Assembly (NCBI GenBank): GCA_003991915.1
Contig: RQTK01000159.1
Location: forward strand, 575,760-639,759
Length of the DNA stretch: 64,000 bases
From: Elysia chlorotica
Taxonomy: Eukaryota; Mollusca; Gastropoda; Plakobranchidae
Reading direction: 5' to 3'
In this document: positions 45,480 through 57,700 of the stretch, in pieces
Layout of the letters: every line of letters begins with the position of its first letter
Numbering within the stretch: position 1 is the stretch's first letter
Translations under genes and position numbers: made by a program
The notes under the pieces: generated by a model
Database searches by the model: none
The model's input: the letters and a program-made list of their open reading frames with translations, nothing else
Told to the model about the DNA's origin: nothing

Positions 45480-46828
45480 GGAGAAAGTCGAAACTACAAA
45501 TTGATAAAGACATTTATTTGTATCATGTTAAAAAATCAACAAGACTCTGTAATGACGCTAAAGTCGACTTTTACAATACCAAATTTAGTAATGTAAAAAA
45601 CTGTAAAGAGTTGTTTCAGACCGCAGACGAGCTTTTAGGCAAACGTGGGGCTCCTTCCCTACCCACAAATGTGAGTGAGGAGGAACTTCCCAAATTGTTT
45701 TTAACCGCTTTTGAAAATAAAGTTAAAGATATAAGGAAAAATTTAGATGTTTTGACACCCAATGTGTTACTTCCAGTTGAACCGACTGCAGCAATTGAAT
45801 TAGATATTCCACACTTGTCCAAATTTGAAGAAGTTGATGAAAAAACAGTAAAAGAACTAATTTTAGGAGCACCCTCAAAGTCATGTGAATTAGATAGTAT
45901 ACCAACGAACTTTGTTAAGTCGTGCGTTGACGAACTTTTACCGGCCATTACAACCATTATAAACACCTCTTTGACTACAGGGCACTTTCCGTCACTTTTC
46001 AGAAAGGCTATCGTAAAGCCTCTCCTAAAGAAACATAACTTGGATCAAAATGATTTTAAAAACTATCGCCCGGTTTCGAATTTGTCTTTCCTTTCGAAGA
46101 TTTTTTTAAAAAGTCGTGCTGAAACAACTTTTTTTACATCTTGAAATAAATAAGCTTAGAGAAATTTTTCAATCTGCCTATAGAGCTCTACATTCAACAG
46201 AAACTGCCCTTTTACGTGTTTTCAATGACATTATTGTTAGTCTTGACTCTGGTAGTGTCTGCTTGCTTAGCCTTTTAGATTTAAGTGCAGCATTTGACAC
46301 AATCGACCATGAAATTCTGTTAAATCGTCTATAAATTAGCTTTAACATTAAAGGAAATGCTTTTGCATGGTTTGAATCTTATTTAAGATCTCGGACTCTC
46401 TGTGTAAAAGTTGGAACTTCTTATTCTGAGGAGGTTATTTTACCATTCGGTGTTCCACAGGGTTCCGTTTTAGGTCCTATTCTTTTTACAATTTATCTGC
46501 AGCCCACCGCAAACATAGTAAGAAATTACAATCTGCAACACCACCAATATGCGGACGATACACAGATATACAAAAGTTTAAATATAAAACATCTTAACTT
46601 GTTATTCAGGACGACAGAAAGCTGTATATCTGACCTTAAAGCATGGATGACACAAAATAAACTCAATGATTCAAAGACTGAAGTTGTTTTGTTTGGAAAG
46701 CCATCTGACCTTAAGAAGACTGACAAAAAGGTTTTGGAAATAAATTCAAGTTTTGTTGTACCATCTCAAAAGGCAAAGAATCTAGGCATTATTTTTTATC
46801 AAAGTCTAACTATGAGTGATCAAGTCAA
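45480..46828 (+). pseudogene. non-LTR retrotransposon reverse transcriptase, broken and truncated
   Basis: RT blocks appear in order: RKAIVKPLLKKHNLDQNDFK with NYRPVSNLSFLSKI (about 46000-46110), LLDLSAAFDTIDHEIL (about 46275-46320), GVPQGSVLGPILF (about 46450-46490), the catalytic YADDTQIY (about 46549-46572), and QKAKNLGIIF (about 46770-46800). This is the pattern of LINE-type elements of the Jockey/CR1 group; the clade is not certain. The frame breaks near 46110 in a T-run, and a stop lies at 46332. There is no endonuclease domain in view and no 3' end. Coding text stops exactly where the repeat arm begins at 46829. Confidence 0.85.
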
Positions 46829-46897
46829 CCTGGCTCCACCCAGAGAGTGTCACGCCGTACGGTGTGTATGGGAGGCAGACCAGGCCTTTCAGATCAC

Positions 46898-47468
46898 GGA
46901 AATCTTTTAAAACAACACGGGGCAGTGGCAGGTACACGCGGCATTTAACCCCGTCTTTGATATCAAGTCTTTGATTGGAAGCGCGACACTTGACACCAGT
47001 GTGTTATGCAACGTTGGTACAACAACGTAGGTATAAGTACATTTTTGGTGTTGTGTAATAGAATGCCGACATGGTCTTTGAATGATATTCAGATATTGAT
47101 TTCTAAGAAACTAATACATACCATAAAATACAAAAAAATGAATAGAAATATTAAATTTTTTCAATTATTGGTTAGATATGAAGTTCTAAAAAGTATTTGT
47201 AAAAGCATAATATTTAAAGCATATATACATATTTCAATTTTTTTTCGAAGAAAAAAAAATGTTTTTTAGACATACATCTCGTTCATACGAGTGATTTATG
47301 ATAAAAGATGTTTGGGTTTGCAGTTTTTTTATTTACAATATAATTACAGAGATGATTAAGTCCTAGATGGTCAGAGCGGAGGATGACTGGGAAGATTAGA
47401 GAAATTTTAAAGCATAGCAATGTAGATATCTAGATAGATAGATAGACTAACAGATATGTTAGATCTCA

Positions 47469-47551
<83 letters not shown>

Positions 47552-48165
47552 CACCTCCTTGTCAACCACACATATCGATCAAGAACATGCGAGAAGCCAC
47601 CTGTTGAAATGTTACCTGGTTCATAGATGGTCGAGCAACCTGTTTAAGATGGACAGACGCCGTATCGCCATTTGTTTTGTTCTCAACTTATTCCATTTTT
47701 TCCCATCATGAGATTTTGCAAACATAACTTAAAAAACACCAAAGACATCAATATATCATAAAGTCAACACCCAAAGGGAACTCTTGGTTTTAACAAATAC
47801 TAAAGTAGGATCAAAATGGATTTGAATTTTAAGCACCCAGCCGTATTTTAATAAAACGGTAAGAATTTATTTGTCACAATACATCAAGGAATGAATTTGA
47901 TTATATTTCTATTTTTTAAGAATTGTATGTGACCTTTGCTAGACCTTTGAGTTCACAAAAATCTTTTAAAACAGCACGGGCACATGGCAAGGTAGATGGC
48001 ATTGAACCCCGTCTTTCATATCCACCCTGATTGGAAGACCGACACATTGAGTTGACAGAAATCTTTTAAAACAACAAGGGGCCGTGGCAGGTAAGCTCGG
48101 CATTTAACCCCGTCTTTGATATTTGGTCTTTGATTGGATGCGCGACATTTGACACCAGTGTTACA
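46898..48165 (+). repeat. three subterminal repeats in the left arm
   Basis: The unit 'atcttttaaaacaacacggg' plus 'atttaaccccgtctttgata' plus 'tctttgattggaagcgcgac' occurs at about 46903-47006, 47968-48050 and 48069-48165. The same orientation and spacing are mirrored in the right arm. Confidence 0.8.
47468..47550. repeat. (CT)n array in the left arm
   Basis: A CT array whose counterpart in the right arm is the GA array at 62795-62848. Confidence 0.95.
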
Positions 48166-48322
48166 TGGTCGTAGGTCTAACTCTAAGTGATGTTTTCTGT
48201 GTCACACAGTGTCGTCACGGTGTATGAATTGTACTTATATTGTATGAAAATAATATGCTCATCAATATTATTGATTTTTAAGTAATTTATACATGAGTAT
48301 GTGTATATACATTTTTAGGAAG

Positions 48323-48642
48323 CCTAATCCCAACCCTAACCCTTACCCTTACCCTAACCGTAGTCCTAACCCCAACCCTAACCCTAACCCTAACCCCAAC
48401 ACTAATCCTAAGCCTAACCTAGTCCCAACCCTAACCATTACTCTAACCCTAACCCTAACCCTAATACTAACCCTAAACATAACATTAACCCTACACCAAC
48501 CCTAACCCTCAAGTGAACCCTGCCGTACAGTGAACCTTAGCCCTCTTCCTAACCTAAACCTTTACCCTAACCCTAACCTAACCCTTACCCCAACCTTGAC
48601 TCTAACTCTAAACCTAAATCTAATCCCAACCCTTACCCTAAA
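48323..48642. repeat. interstitial telomere-like repeats (CCCTAA type)
   Basis: Begins exactly at the inner end of the left arm. Units are CCCTAA with CCCCAA, CCTTAC and CTCTAA variants. No such array is present at the inner end of the right arm. Confidence 0.9.
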
Positions 48643-48853
48643 CAAAAAAACAACAACAAACAAACAAGCAAACAAAGCAAAAAAAAAAACAGCAACAACA
48701 AAACATCAGCGCCGATAAGATTCATCATGCAAATGGAAGTAAGTGCTGTAATTCCACGACTTGGTAAGCTCCAAATAGCAGTTATCTACCTAAATGTTGG
48801 ATCATTGTTGAGCTATAACTATGATGCCAATAAAATAACGAGGTTTTTTTTAC

Positions 48854-48858
<5 letters not shown>

Positions 48859-48941
<83 letters not shown>

Positions 48942-48955
48942 AATAGAGTGAGAGA
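48859..48955. repeat. (GA)n microsatellite
   Basis: A GA array with GACA interruptions toward its end. Confidence 0.95.
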
Positions 48956-49039
48956 CAGAGGGACAGACAAGTTGAAAGAGAAAGGTAGAAAGAGATGGAC
49001 AAAAAAGTAAAAGGATATACATTTAAAGACAAACTGATA

Positions 49040-49400
<361 letters not shown>

Positions 49401-52400
49401 TGCATAAATAGATAATTAGATGGATGGATTTATATATAGAGCGAGAGAAAGAGATAACTTAATTAAATCAACTTGATTACAGCAGTTAATCAATTATAAT
49501 TTGTTCTTTTTTATTTCCAACAATTGAATCATACCTCCTGGTCAGAAGATAGCCCTCTCCTTACTTAGATATCAATCGCCTACTATAAAGTATTAAAGGG
49601 GGCCGGCTGGATCAAAATTAATGTATTTTTTTAAGAATGTTAATTTAGTTTTTGTTCTTTTCAATTTTTAAAAATAAAAAAAAAAATATTTTTTTTTAAT
49701 TTATCAATATCATTGTTGTTGTTATTATCACAATAAATTTTGAAAACACAATTTTTGTTGTTGCATTTACTGATAAATATAATAAAGATGGTAATGACGA
49801 AGTAAAGATAGTTTTTATTGTATTTGATGATCATGAAGATGCCTGTGTTGTTGTTTTTATGTTGATAACGTTTTTTGTGTGGTATTGGTTATTTAAATTG
49901 TTGTTTGGTTTAAATAGTACAACTATAATATACGGTTGTTCTTCTTGTCTTTGATGATGTTTTGCAGTTTCATAATATTTTTAAATGAGATTTTGTGAGT
50001 GGTTTTTAAACTATTTCTATTTAATTTTGATGTTCTGATTGTTAAAATTGAAATTTGACAATTTGTGAGGTTAAAGTATATAAAAAGAGGATTTCAAGTA
50101 AAGTGAAAACAAGAAATACTAAAATAAGATTCATGTTAAAAGTTTACATACAAAACAATAACTACAACCCTAAGAAGTAAGATGACATTTAAACAATAAT
50201 TACAATATAAAAAAAAAAACAAAGAAAAGATTCAAAATAATGATATTTTATTTTATTTATTATTGCGGACAGATATTTATCAATTTTGAGACAATGTACA
50301 AAGTGTGTAAACAATTCTTCTCTTACTCTCTCAGTGACAAATTTATGGACACAAAACAATCATTCTGACATTAAAAAAAATTACGAAAAATGTCTCTGGA
50401 ATTTTACTTCTTTAACATTCCGTCTAGATTCATGCAAGTCAAATGGCACAGATTATACATAATATTTTTATTTTTTCAATTTTATTAGAATTGTAAAAGT
50501 AAATTTCAGTATATTAAACGCATCTCTTTACAACCAAAGGAGCAATAAACTCTCAATATACTTGATTCAGAACACATTTCATAATAACCATTTTAAATAA
50601 TTTGAACTGTACATTAACATTGTTGGCGAACTCACAGTATTTGAATCACAAGACTTTATTTGTCAACTGAGGTAAAAAGGTAATATATTTACATGACTGT
50701 TTCGTTGTGAGTAATTTTACTATCACTTTGTATTCACAGGGGAAATTTCCACAAATTAAGTAGACAGGCTACACGCCTTCAGCCCACTTAGAGACCTCGG
50801 TTGAAACAAAGATCATAGGGATTATGTCAAAGTTATGTACATGCATTAAGACCTAATATAAGTCATGCTTCGTTTGTTTTCAAAGATATGACATTATTTT
50901 ATGTACATAGTGAGCAATAACCATGCTGAAAATTTCTGATTTAGAAGTTCTCTGAGCAAAATAGGTGTATACGAACATATCAGGCATAACATTCACCAAG
51001 TCCCTAAATGGTTATACTTTTTAAAAAATAATTCGAAACAAATTATTAGAAAAAAAATTACAATCTACACGATTATACTTTATATTTAATAATTTAGACT
51101 GTCAAATTAGAAAAAAATTACAATCTAATGTTCTTGAATTTAGTATAAAATCCTTTAAAAAGTCTTTAAATTTGGTAAGATGTATTTCTACAAAAAATGG
51201 TCTATGGTTTAAATAAGATAAAATATATTATTAAGATTTGAGAAAGACATTATACATTTATAAATCTTAATGAACTTCCTAAAACTTCTTACATAGCTAT
51301 TAATTAATAATGTAACAATGTCAAAAAGGCTACAATATTACTTGCACAATATATATACATTTTTTAAATGTTTGTAACTTACACAAGTTCTCAGCTCAAA
51401 CTTATCAAGACATTAAAATGTTTTTTTTTATTTATTGTAACATTGGGTTTATATAATATACAGGCTTTAAAAAATTAAACACCCTCTAAAAGTATTAGCA
51501 TTGTTTTACCGATTATAAAATCAATATACATCATATTTACATTTTCCAAAGAAATGAACTTCACTTTATTTTAGATACGTCATGTACTATGAAGGTAATA
51601 CAGTTTTAAAAATGTACATTGAGCCATTGGTGGTGAACATTTTGCTCTAACAAATTTCATATATTGTGTACTCGTAAATTATAGTATTATCTTTATAAAA
51701 TTATTTCAATGGCCAAGGATTAAAAAAAAGAAATATTCAAGTGCTGCTACAATCTGTAATACGTATTTTTCAGAAGACGCACCAAGAGTATTAAACATAA
51801 TTTATATTGGAAAGGCATGAATGTTATTAATAATGAAAAACAATGACACAAAATCAAATATAGAACCTACCATGATATATTGCATATAATTATGACATCT
51901 AATAATAAATATAAATATTGCTTAATTATAATTGGATCCAGGATAATTTGACGCTAACTCATATAGTGTGTAAAGGGCATAAACAAGATCACAGAGTAAA
52001 ATTCTCCGTAGTATAAAAACATCTATGACTGTGTAACAATAAAACAGGTAGAGATGCAACTTATGACAAATTATATAACATAAACATCGAAAAGTACAAA
52101 CTGTCATTTTTTATATATACACAGCACACACATTAGGGGAGATAACATCAAGCACCGAATGAAACTATGGTATAAAAAATGTAATATTGTTACACGTTGC
52201 GATATTCATAAAATAGTGTCTTTAAAACACGTGCATTAATATGATGTATAAAACTGAGATGTGTGTCATCCAAGTAAAATATGTCATAAAAAATACTGTT
52301 ACACGTCGCTTTACTCATAAAAACGTTTTCTCCCTCTCTCCGGGTTTAATGTCTCCAATGTACCCCTGTAGGGTCTTATACGGTGACGAACCCCAATATT

Positions 52401-53383
52401 AACGTCTGAAAATGTATGTGATACTACATACGAGACAGGGTGGGGCTATCATAACTCCTGTCTCAGCAGGTCACATTATACTGACACTGATCCAACCAGT
52501 TATTTACATAAAAAGACCATATATCTCTATAAAACACGAGCTTTATGGTGTAAAAAAACCCTGAAAAGTGGGCAATCCGTTCATAGTTTAAAACATTTAG
52601 AGTTAATCGTGATATTTCCTATTTTAGTTTATTCGCTTATACCTTTTTGTCCAGTCATTATATTTCCAATTGATTTATGTGACAAAGTGTGTTATTAGGA
52701 ACGATAATTAAAAAAAAAAATTCAGCGTAGTAAAGGGGGAGACGAATAACTTGACTAGCACAAGAAGAGTGGTCTTTCTTGGAGTGTGGGTATTTATTGT
52801 CCCGCAGTAATATCTGTAGACATAAAACAGGTTACATTACCTTTTTATTTTGATATAATCATTTGTACATACATTAAAAAGAACATATTGTCTTTAGAAA
52901 TACGGTTAATAGGGTATTGGTAGAATTTCTTCAATATTTAAAAAACAGCAATATTTTTCAAAGTATTGGAAACGGAATATGGAAGTCACTGAGGTTAGAA
53001 AATATTTATGCAGAAGATGGAACATAACATTACAACAATTTGGAACGTCACAAAGTATGCTAAAAAATATTATTTTATTACAGTGGAAATCAAGTATGAG
53101 AGAACAAATAAAAAGGAACATTTAGAAAAGACAATACAAGGAGGCAATAAAGGGAAATTGCGGTATAATTTATGCTATTGCAACAAGGGAATTAATTTAT
53201 ACTAATGCAACAAGGGAATTGAGTATAAAATAATCTTCCTTTCGAATTTTGAAACCAGTTGTTTTCTCTGATACATCTATAACCTTTTTTACAGCATAAT
53301 ATTATTATTCTTATGACTAGTCGTAAGGCAACATTACGTGAAATCAACGATAAAAGGCTAAGGAGAGAGCAGGATGGAAGAGA

Positions 53384-53426
<43 letters not shown>

Positions 53427-53651
53427 GGAGGGGGAGAGAAAGAGAGATAGAGAGAGAGAGAAAGAGAGGCAGAGAGGAGAGAGAGACGAGCACAAAGATG
53501 CTTATTACTTAAAAACATTAGGGAGGCGGATTGATGATAATGATAATGATGCTGCTGCTGCTGCTGCTGATGATGATGATTATGATGATAATGATGATAA
53601 TGTACTTACAGTGTTGAAACGAAGTCGAGTTTCCTCTTCGGTGCAGGGGAT
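49401..53651. other. AT-rich stretch, probably 3' flank of the bHLH gene
   Basis: No exon is supported. It contains a reverse SINE (52326-52505), a small direct repeat ('tgcaacaagggaatt' at 53178 and 53206), a GA array (53380-53480) and a GAT array (53530-53610). Part may be the 3' UTR of the - strand gene that ends at 53652. Confidence 0.5.
52326..52505 (-). mobile_element. SINE (family A with family B text), reverse
   Basis: 'ctccgggtttaatgtctcc' is followed by 'aatattaacgtctgaaaatg', 'ctcctgtctcagcaggtcac', and 'ctgacactgatccaaccagt'. It shows both repeat texts adjoining, so they may belong to one element. Confidence 0.65.
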
Positions 53652-54733
53652 TCATGGCGTGTCCTCCGCGCAATCACCCAGAGTACGACTGACTGTATCG
53701 GGGGAGAGGCAGGGGAAGCTGTATGCATCAAGACAAACAGATCCGACGGATCCAAGGCCGATGTTCTGGTCTGTATTGGTATAGAGACTCTCTAGCGGGC
53801 AGTCAGAAAATGGCGCCGGGGTCTGTGGACAGTCCATGGGGAGGCAGGGCAAGCTGTTGATGAAATCTTCAAAACCAGCAGCACCACTGGCTTCATTACT
53901 GCTTCCATAGAAACTGTTGGCAGAGAAACAGGCTGGAGAGTTGGGGACAAGCATCGGAGTCATCAGTCTGGGTGGATCTGGTGAAGATGTCATTAGACGT
54001 GGCACAATAGGAGTTGGAATCATCTGACGAGGCGGTTCAGCTGTTGGGGTCATAGGGATGAGGAAATCAAGCTCTTGACATACGCTTTGTCCGAAGCTGG
54101 CGCCTCCAAGAGAGTGGCCGTCTGACAGCATGGTATATTTGTTGTCCATTGGACTCTGTGGAATAGCACTCTGTCTAAGGCTTGTGTGTTCTAGATATTC
54201 ACTACTGGGTAGAACATTGCCGAGATTGTGGTTAATGGCTGCAGGAACATTGCCAAAATTGTGGTTAATGGCTGCAGGAACATTGTCGAGATTGTGGTTA
54301 ATGGCTGCAGGAACATTTCCGAGATTGTGGTTATTAATTGCAGGAATATTGCCGAGATTGTGGTTAATGGCTGAAGGAACATTGCCGAGATTGTGGTTAA
54401 TGGCTGCAGGAACATTGCCGAGATTGTGGTTAATGGCTGCAGGAACATTGCCGAGATTGTGGTTAATGGGTGCAGGAACATTGCCGAGATTGTGGTTAAA
54501 GGCTGCAGGAACATTGCCGAGATTGTGGTTAATGGCTGCAGGAACATTGCCGAGATTGTGGTTAATGGCTGCAGGAACATTGCCGAGATTGTGGTTAATG
54601 GGTGCAGGAACATTGCCGAGATTGTGGTATGTTTGTTGATGGTCCTGGTTACGGACATAGGGCTGGTTCTGGCTTCCTCTATATCCATTGTTTCTGACCA
54701 TGACACCTACGTCTCCGGTTCCAGCATTAAATC
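53652..54733 (-). CDS. bHLH gene, C-terminal region with 13 repeats
   Basis: The frame is open from about 54733 to TGA at 53652. It encodes GDVGVMVRNNGYRGSQNQ, then thirteen copies of an 11-residue unit. A Pro/Thr/Ser-rich tail follows (IPMTPTAEPPRQMIPTPIVP and beyond) that resembles an activation domain by composition. The final residues are TLGDCAEDTP. Confidence 0.75.
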
Positions 54734-57700
54734 CTTCAAAGGAAAAATGTGCTATACTGTCCTGTTTAGGATCACAGCATTAAATCCTTCAAAGGAAAAA
54801 TTTGCTATACTGTCCTGTTTAGGACCCAAACTCCCGTTACGATTGGCATCATCAGCTTCTAGTAGCTCTGAATAGCTTATTATAAAATGTTTGGCGTTCT
54901 CTATTATGTACATTTTTGAACGTTTCTTATGTTTTGAGATCTTCATGTGTTCCGGTACTACCGCATCCAACATTGAGAAGGCAACTAGCATGGCATGCTG
55001 CCGACTCCGTTCCTAGTATTAGAGAAATACAATTAACATCCCTGAATTAATAAACTCTAGGTATAGGTAGGGAATGGACAGGTGCAAAGAAAACAAAAAA
55101 AAATATGTTTCAGTTTTGAAATTAGGCTTTTGATATAATTATATGCTTTATATGAATTTAAGAAATTGTCTTCGAGTTTGAAACGAAGAAGCACTATTTT
55201 ATTAGTTTTTATCGGTATTTAAAAAAATCTTTATTATACCTTTTTATTTTTCTAAACTTTTTATTAAGTAAAAAATCGCCGTGTTCAGTTGTTAAATCTC
55301 GACTACAATTCGCTACATCACCATCATATCGACTACAATTCACTACATCATTATCCAAATTTATTATTATAAAACTTTGAATTTGTGTATAATAAACTAC
55401 TTTGTATTGTAATTAGTTTCCGAGATAAAAGTATGTGTACTACAAATTAATAAAAAGTCTACTCTTGTGGTTCAGATTCATCAAGAACAAACAAACAAAC
55501 TTCACGATGAAGAATGTACACATCCCAACAGTTAAAAACGTAAATGTATATATAATTTTAAACGGCATACGAAATTTGGTATTGAAAGCTTTTAACAACC
55601 AGTTTAAAATAAAGAGATTTATAAGTAAAAACATGGGCGAATCTTGTTGTTTCTGCTATCTGATGGGCAACTTTCATAGAGTGATGCGAATTTAGCTTGG
55701 AAAATTTTTGTTTTTCTTCTAAAATACTAGCCTTTTTTATGTCCTTAACAATATACATGATTGTACAGTTTTGAAAAGACGCAATTGTTCTTTGCTCTAT
55801 ACATGACTATTTCCCATATGGCTTACAATTTTATTGACACAGGCGGATTTAATAAAGAATGTCTTTCAACCTTAGGTAGGTAAAAAATAAAACTTCTCGA
55901 TTTATTTCTTGAGCTACATGTACTAAATTAAAAAAAAAAATATCTAAGTAATATATAGTTCTCAAAGCTCGGTTTTGATTTATATTTATTTGAAATAATG
56001 AATAGCTGTTGGGGATTCATCTAACCGTTTTTAATGTTATTAGAGTAATAAATGATAAGTAGCTCTGAATAGCTTATTATAAAATGTTTGGCATTTTCTA
56101 TTATGTACATTTTTGAATGTTTCTTATGTTTTGAGATCTTCATGTGGTCCGGCACTACCGCATCCAACTTTGAGAAGGCAACCAGCATAGCATGCTGCCG
56201 GCTTCGTTCCTAGTATTAGAGAAAAAAATCCCTGAATTATTAAATTATAGATATTGCAGTATATGCAGGGAATGGACAGGTGCAAAGAAAAAAAATTATG
56301 TTTCAATTTTGAAATTAGGCTTGTGATATTACATGCTTTATATGAAATTAAGAAATTGTCTTCGAGTTTGAAACAAAAGAAGCACTATTTTATTAGTTTT
56401 TATCGGTATTTTTACTTTCATAAGTAAAAAAAATCATTAGTATACGTTTTTATTTTTCTGAACTTTTTATTAAGTAAAAAATCGCCGTGTTTATTTTTTA
56501 AATCTCGACTACAATTAAATTCATCTCCATCCAAATTTGTTATTGTAAAACTTTGAACTTGTGTTTAATAAACTACTTTGTACTGCAAATAGTTTTTGAG
56601 ATAAAAGTATGTGTACAACAAATTAATAAACAAAGTCATTTCTTGTGGTTCAGATTCATCAAGTGTAAACAAAAACAAACTTAACAATGAAGAATCTACA
56701 TGTACCAACAGTTTTAAAAATGATATGTGTCTATAATTTTAAACGGCACAAAAAATTAATATTGAAAGCCTTTAACAGCCAGGAACCAGGTTATAATAAA
56801 GAGACTCATAAGTAAAACTATGAGCGAATCTTGTTTCTGCTATCTGTTGGGTAACTTTCACAGAGCGATGCCAGTTTAACTTTGAGAATTGTCTTTTTCT
56901 CCTAAAAAGTAAACCTATTTTATGTCCTTAACACTATACATGATTGAACAGTTTTAGATAAACGTAATTGTTCTTCACTTAAGACATGGCTGTTGCCCCT
57001 ATTACTAATAAGTTTATAGGCGTAGACGGATTTGGAAAAGAATGTCTTTCAACCTTAGGTGAGTAAAAATAAAATGTCGCGACTTATTTCTTGATCTACA
57101 GGTTCTAAATTCTGAAAATAATATCTAAGTTCAAATTATAATTATAGACTTCGAAACTCAGTTTTGGTTTGTATTTGTTTGAAACAATGAATAGCTGTTG
57201 GGGGTGCATCTAGCTGTTGTTAATGTTGTTGGAGTAATACATTTCTGAAAATTCATGCTATTAGACTTTGCATTGATTCCCAAATGACAAACTAAACTGA
57301 TTATTTTATGTTTAAAAGTCAGTAAAATTGCTCACCTGTTCATTGTTTCTCAGTCGTTTCCGCTCTATCTCTTCATCACTAAGGCCAACGTGCTTTTTCG
57401 CGACTTTTTTCCTTCTTAGCTGTGGGGAAGCAGGTCGTTTGAAAACACGGTCAGAATTCTGTGCGACTGTTGGTGCTGGGGCGATTTGTAAATTGTTAGG
57501 GACTGCAGGAGATTCTATACCATCATGTTGCTGAATATGTGAGTTTTCCACCGTAGGTTGTGGCTGACAATGTGGATCTTCCACCGTAGGTTGTGGCTGA
57601 CAATGTGGATCTTCCACCGTAGGTTGTGGCTGACAATGTGGATCTTCCACCGTAGGTTGTGGCTGACTTTGTGGATCTTCCATTGTAGGTTGTTGCTGTG

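Larger units (their letters stand above)
46829..48322 (+). repeat. left inverted-repeat arm
   Basis: It matches the reverse complement of 62006-63466 through many landmarks: the outer tip, the 'ttgaatgatattcagatatt' stretch, the CT array, the 'tggttcatagatggtcgagc' stretch, and the inner end 'tacatttttaggaa'. Substitutions and small indels show the arms are not recent identical copies. Confidence 0.85.

Noticed and set aside
45518-46144. An intact reverse transcriptase gene
   Set aside because: Frame break in a T-run near 46110, stop at 46332 and loss of the 3' part show it is a relic.
54130-54875. Two + strand frames over the bHLH coding repeats
   Set aside because: Shadows of a 33-base in-frame array. 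The - strand frame carries the bHLH splice junction and sensible composition.
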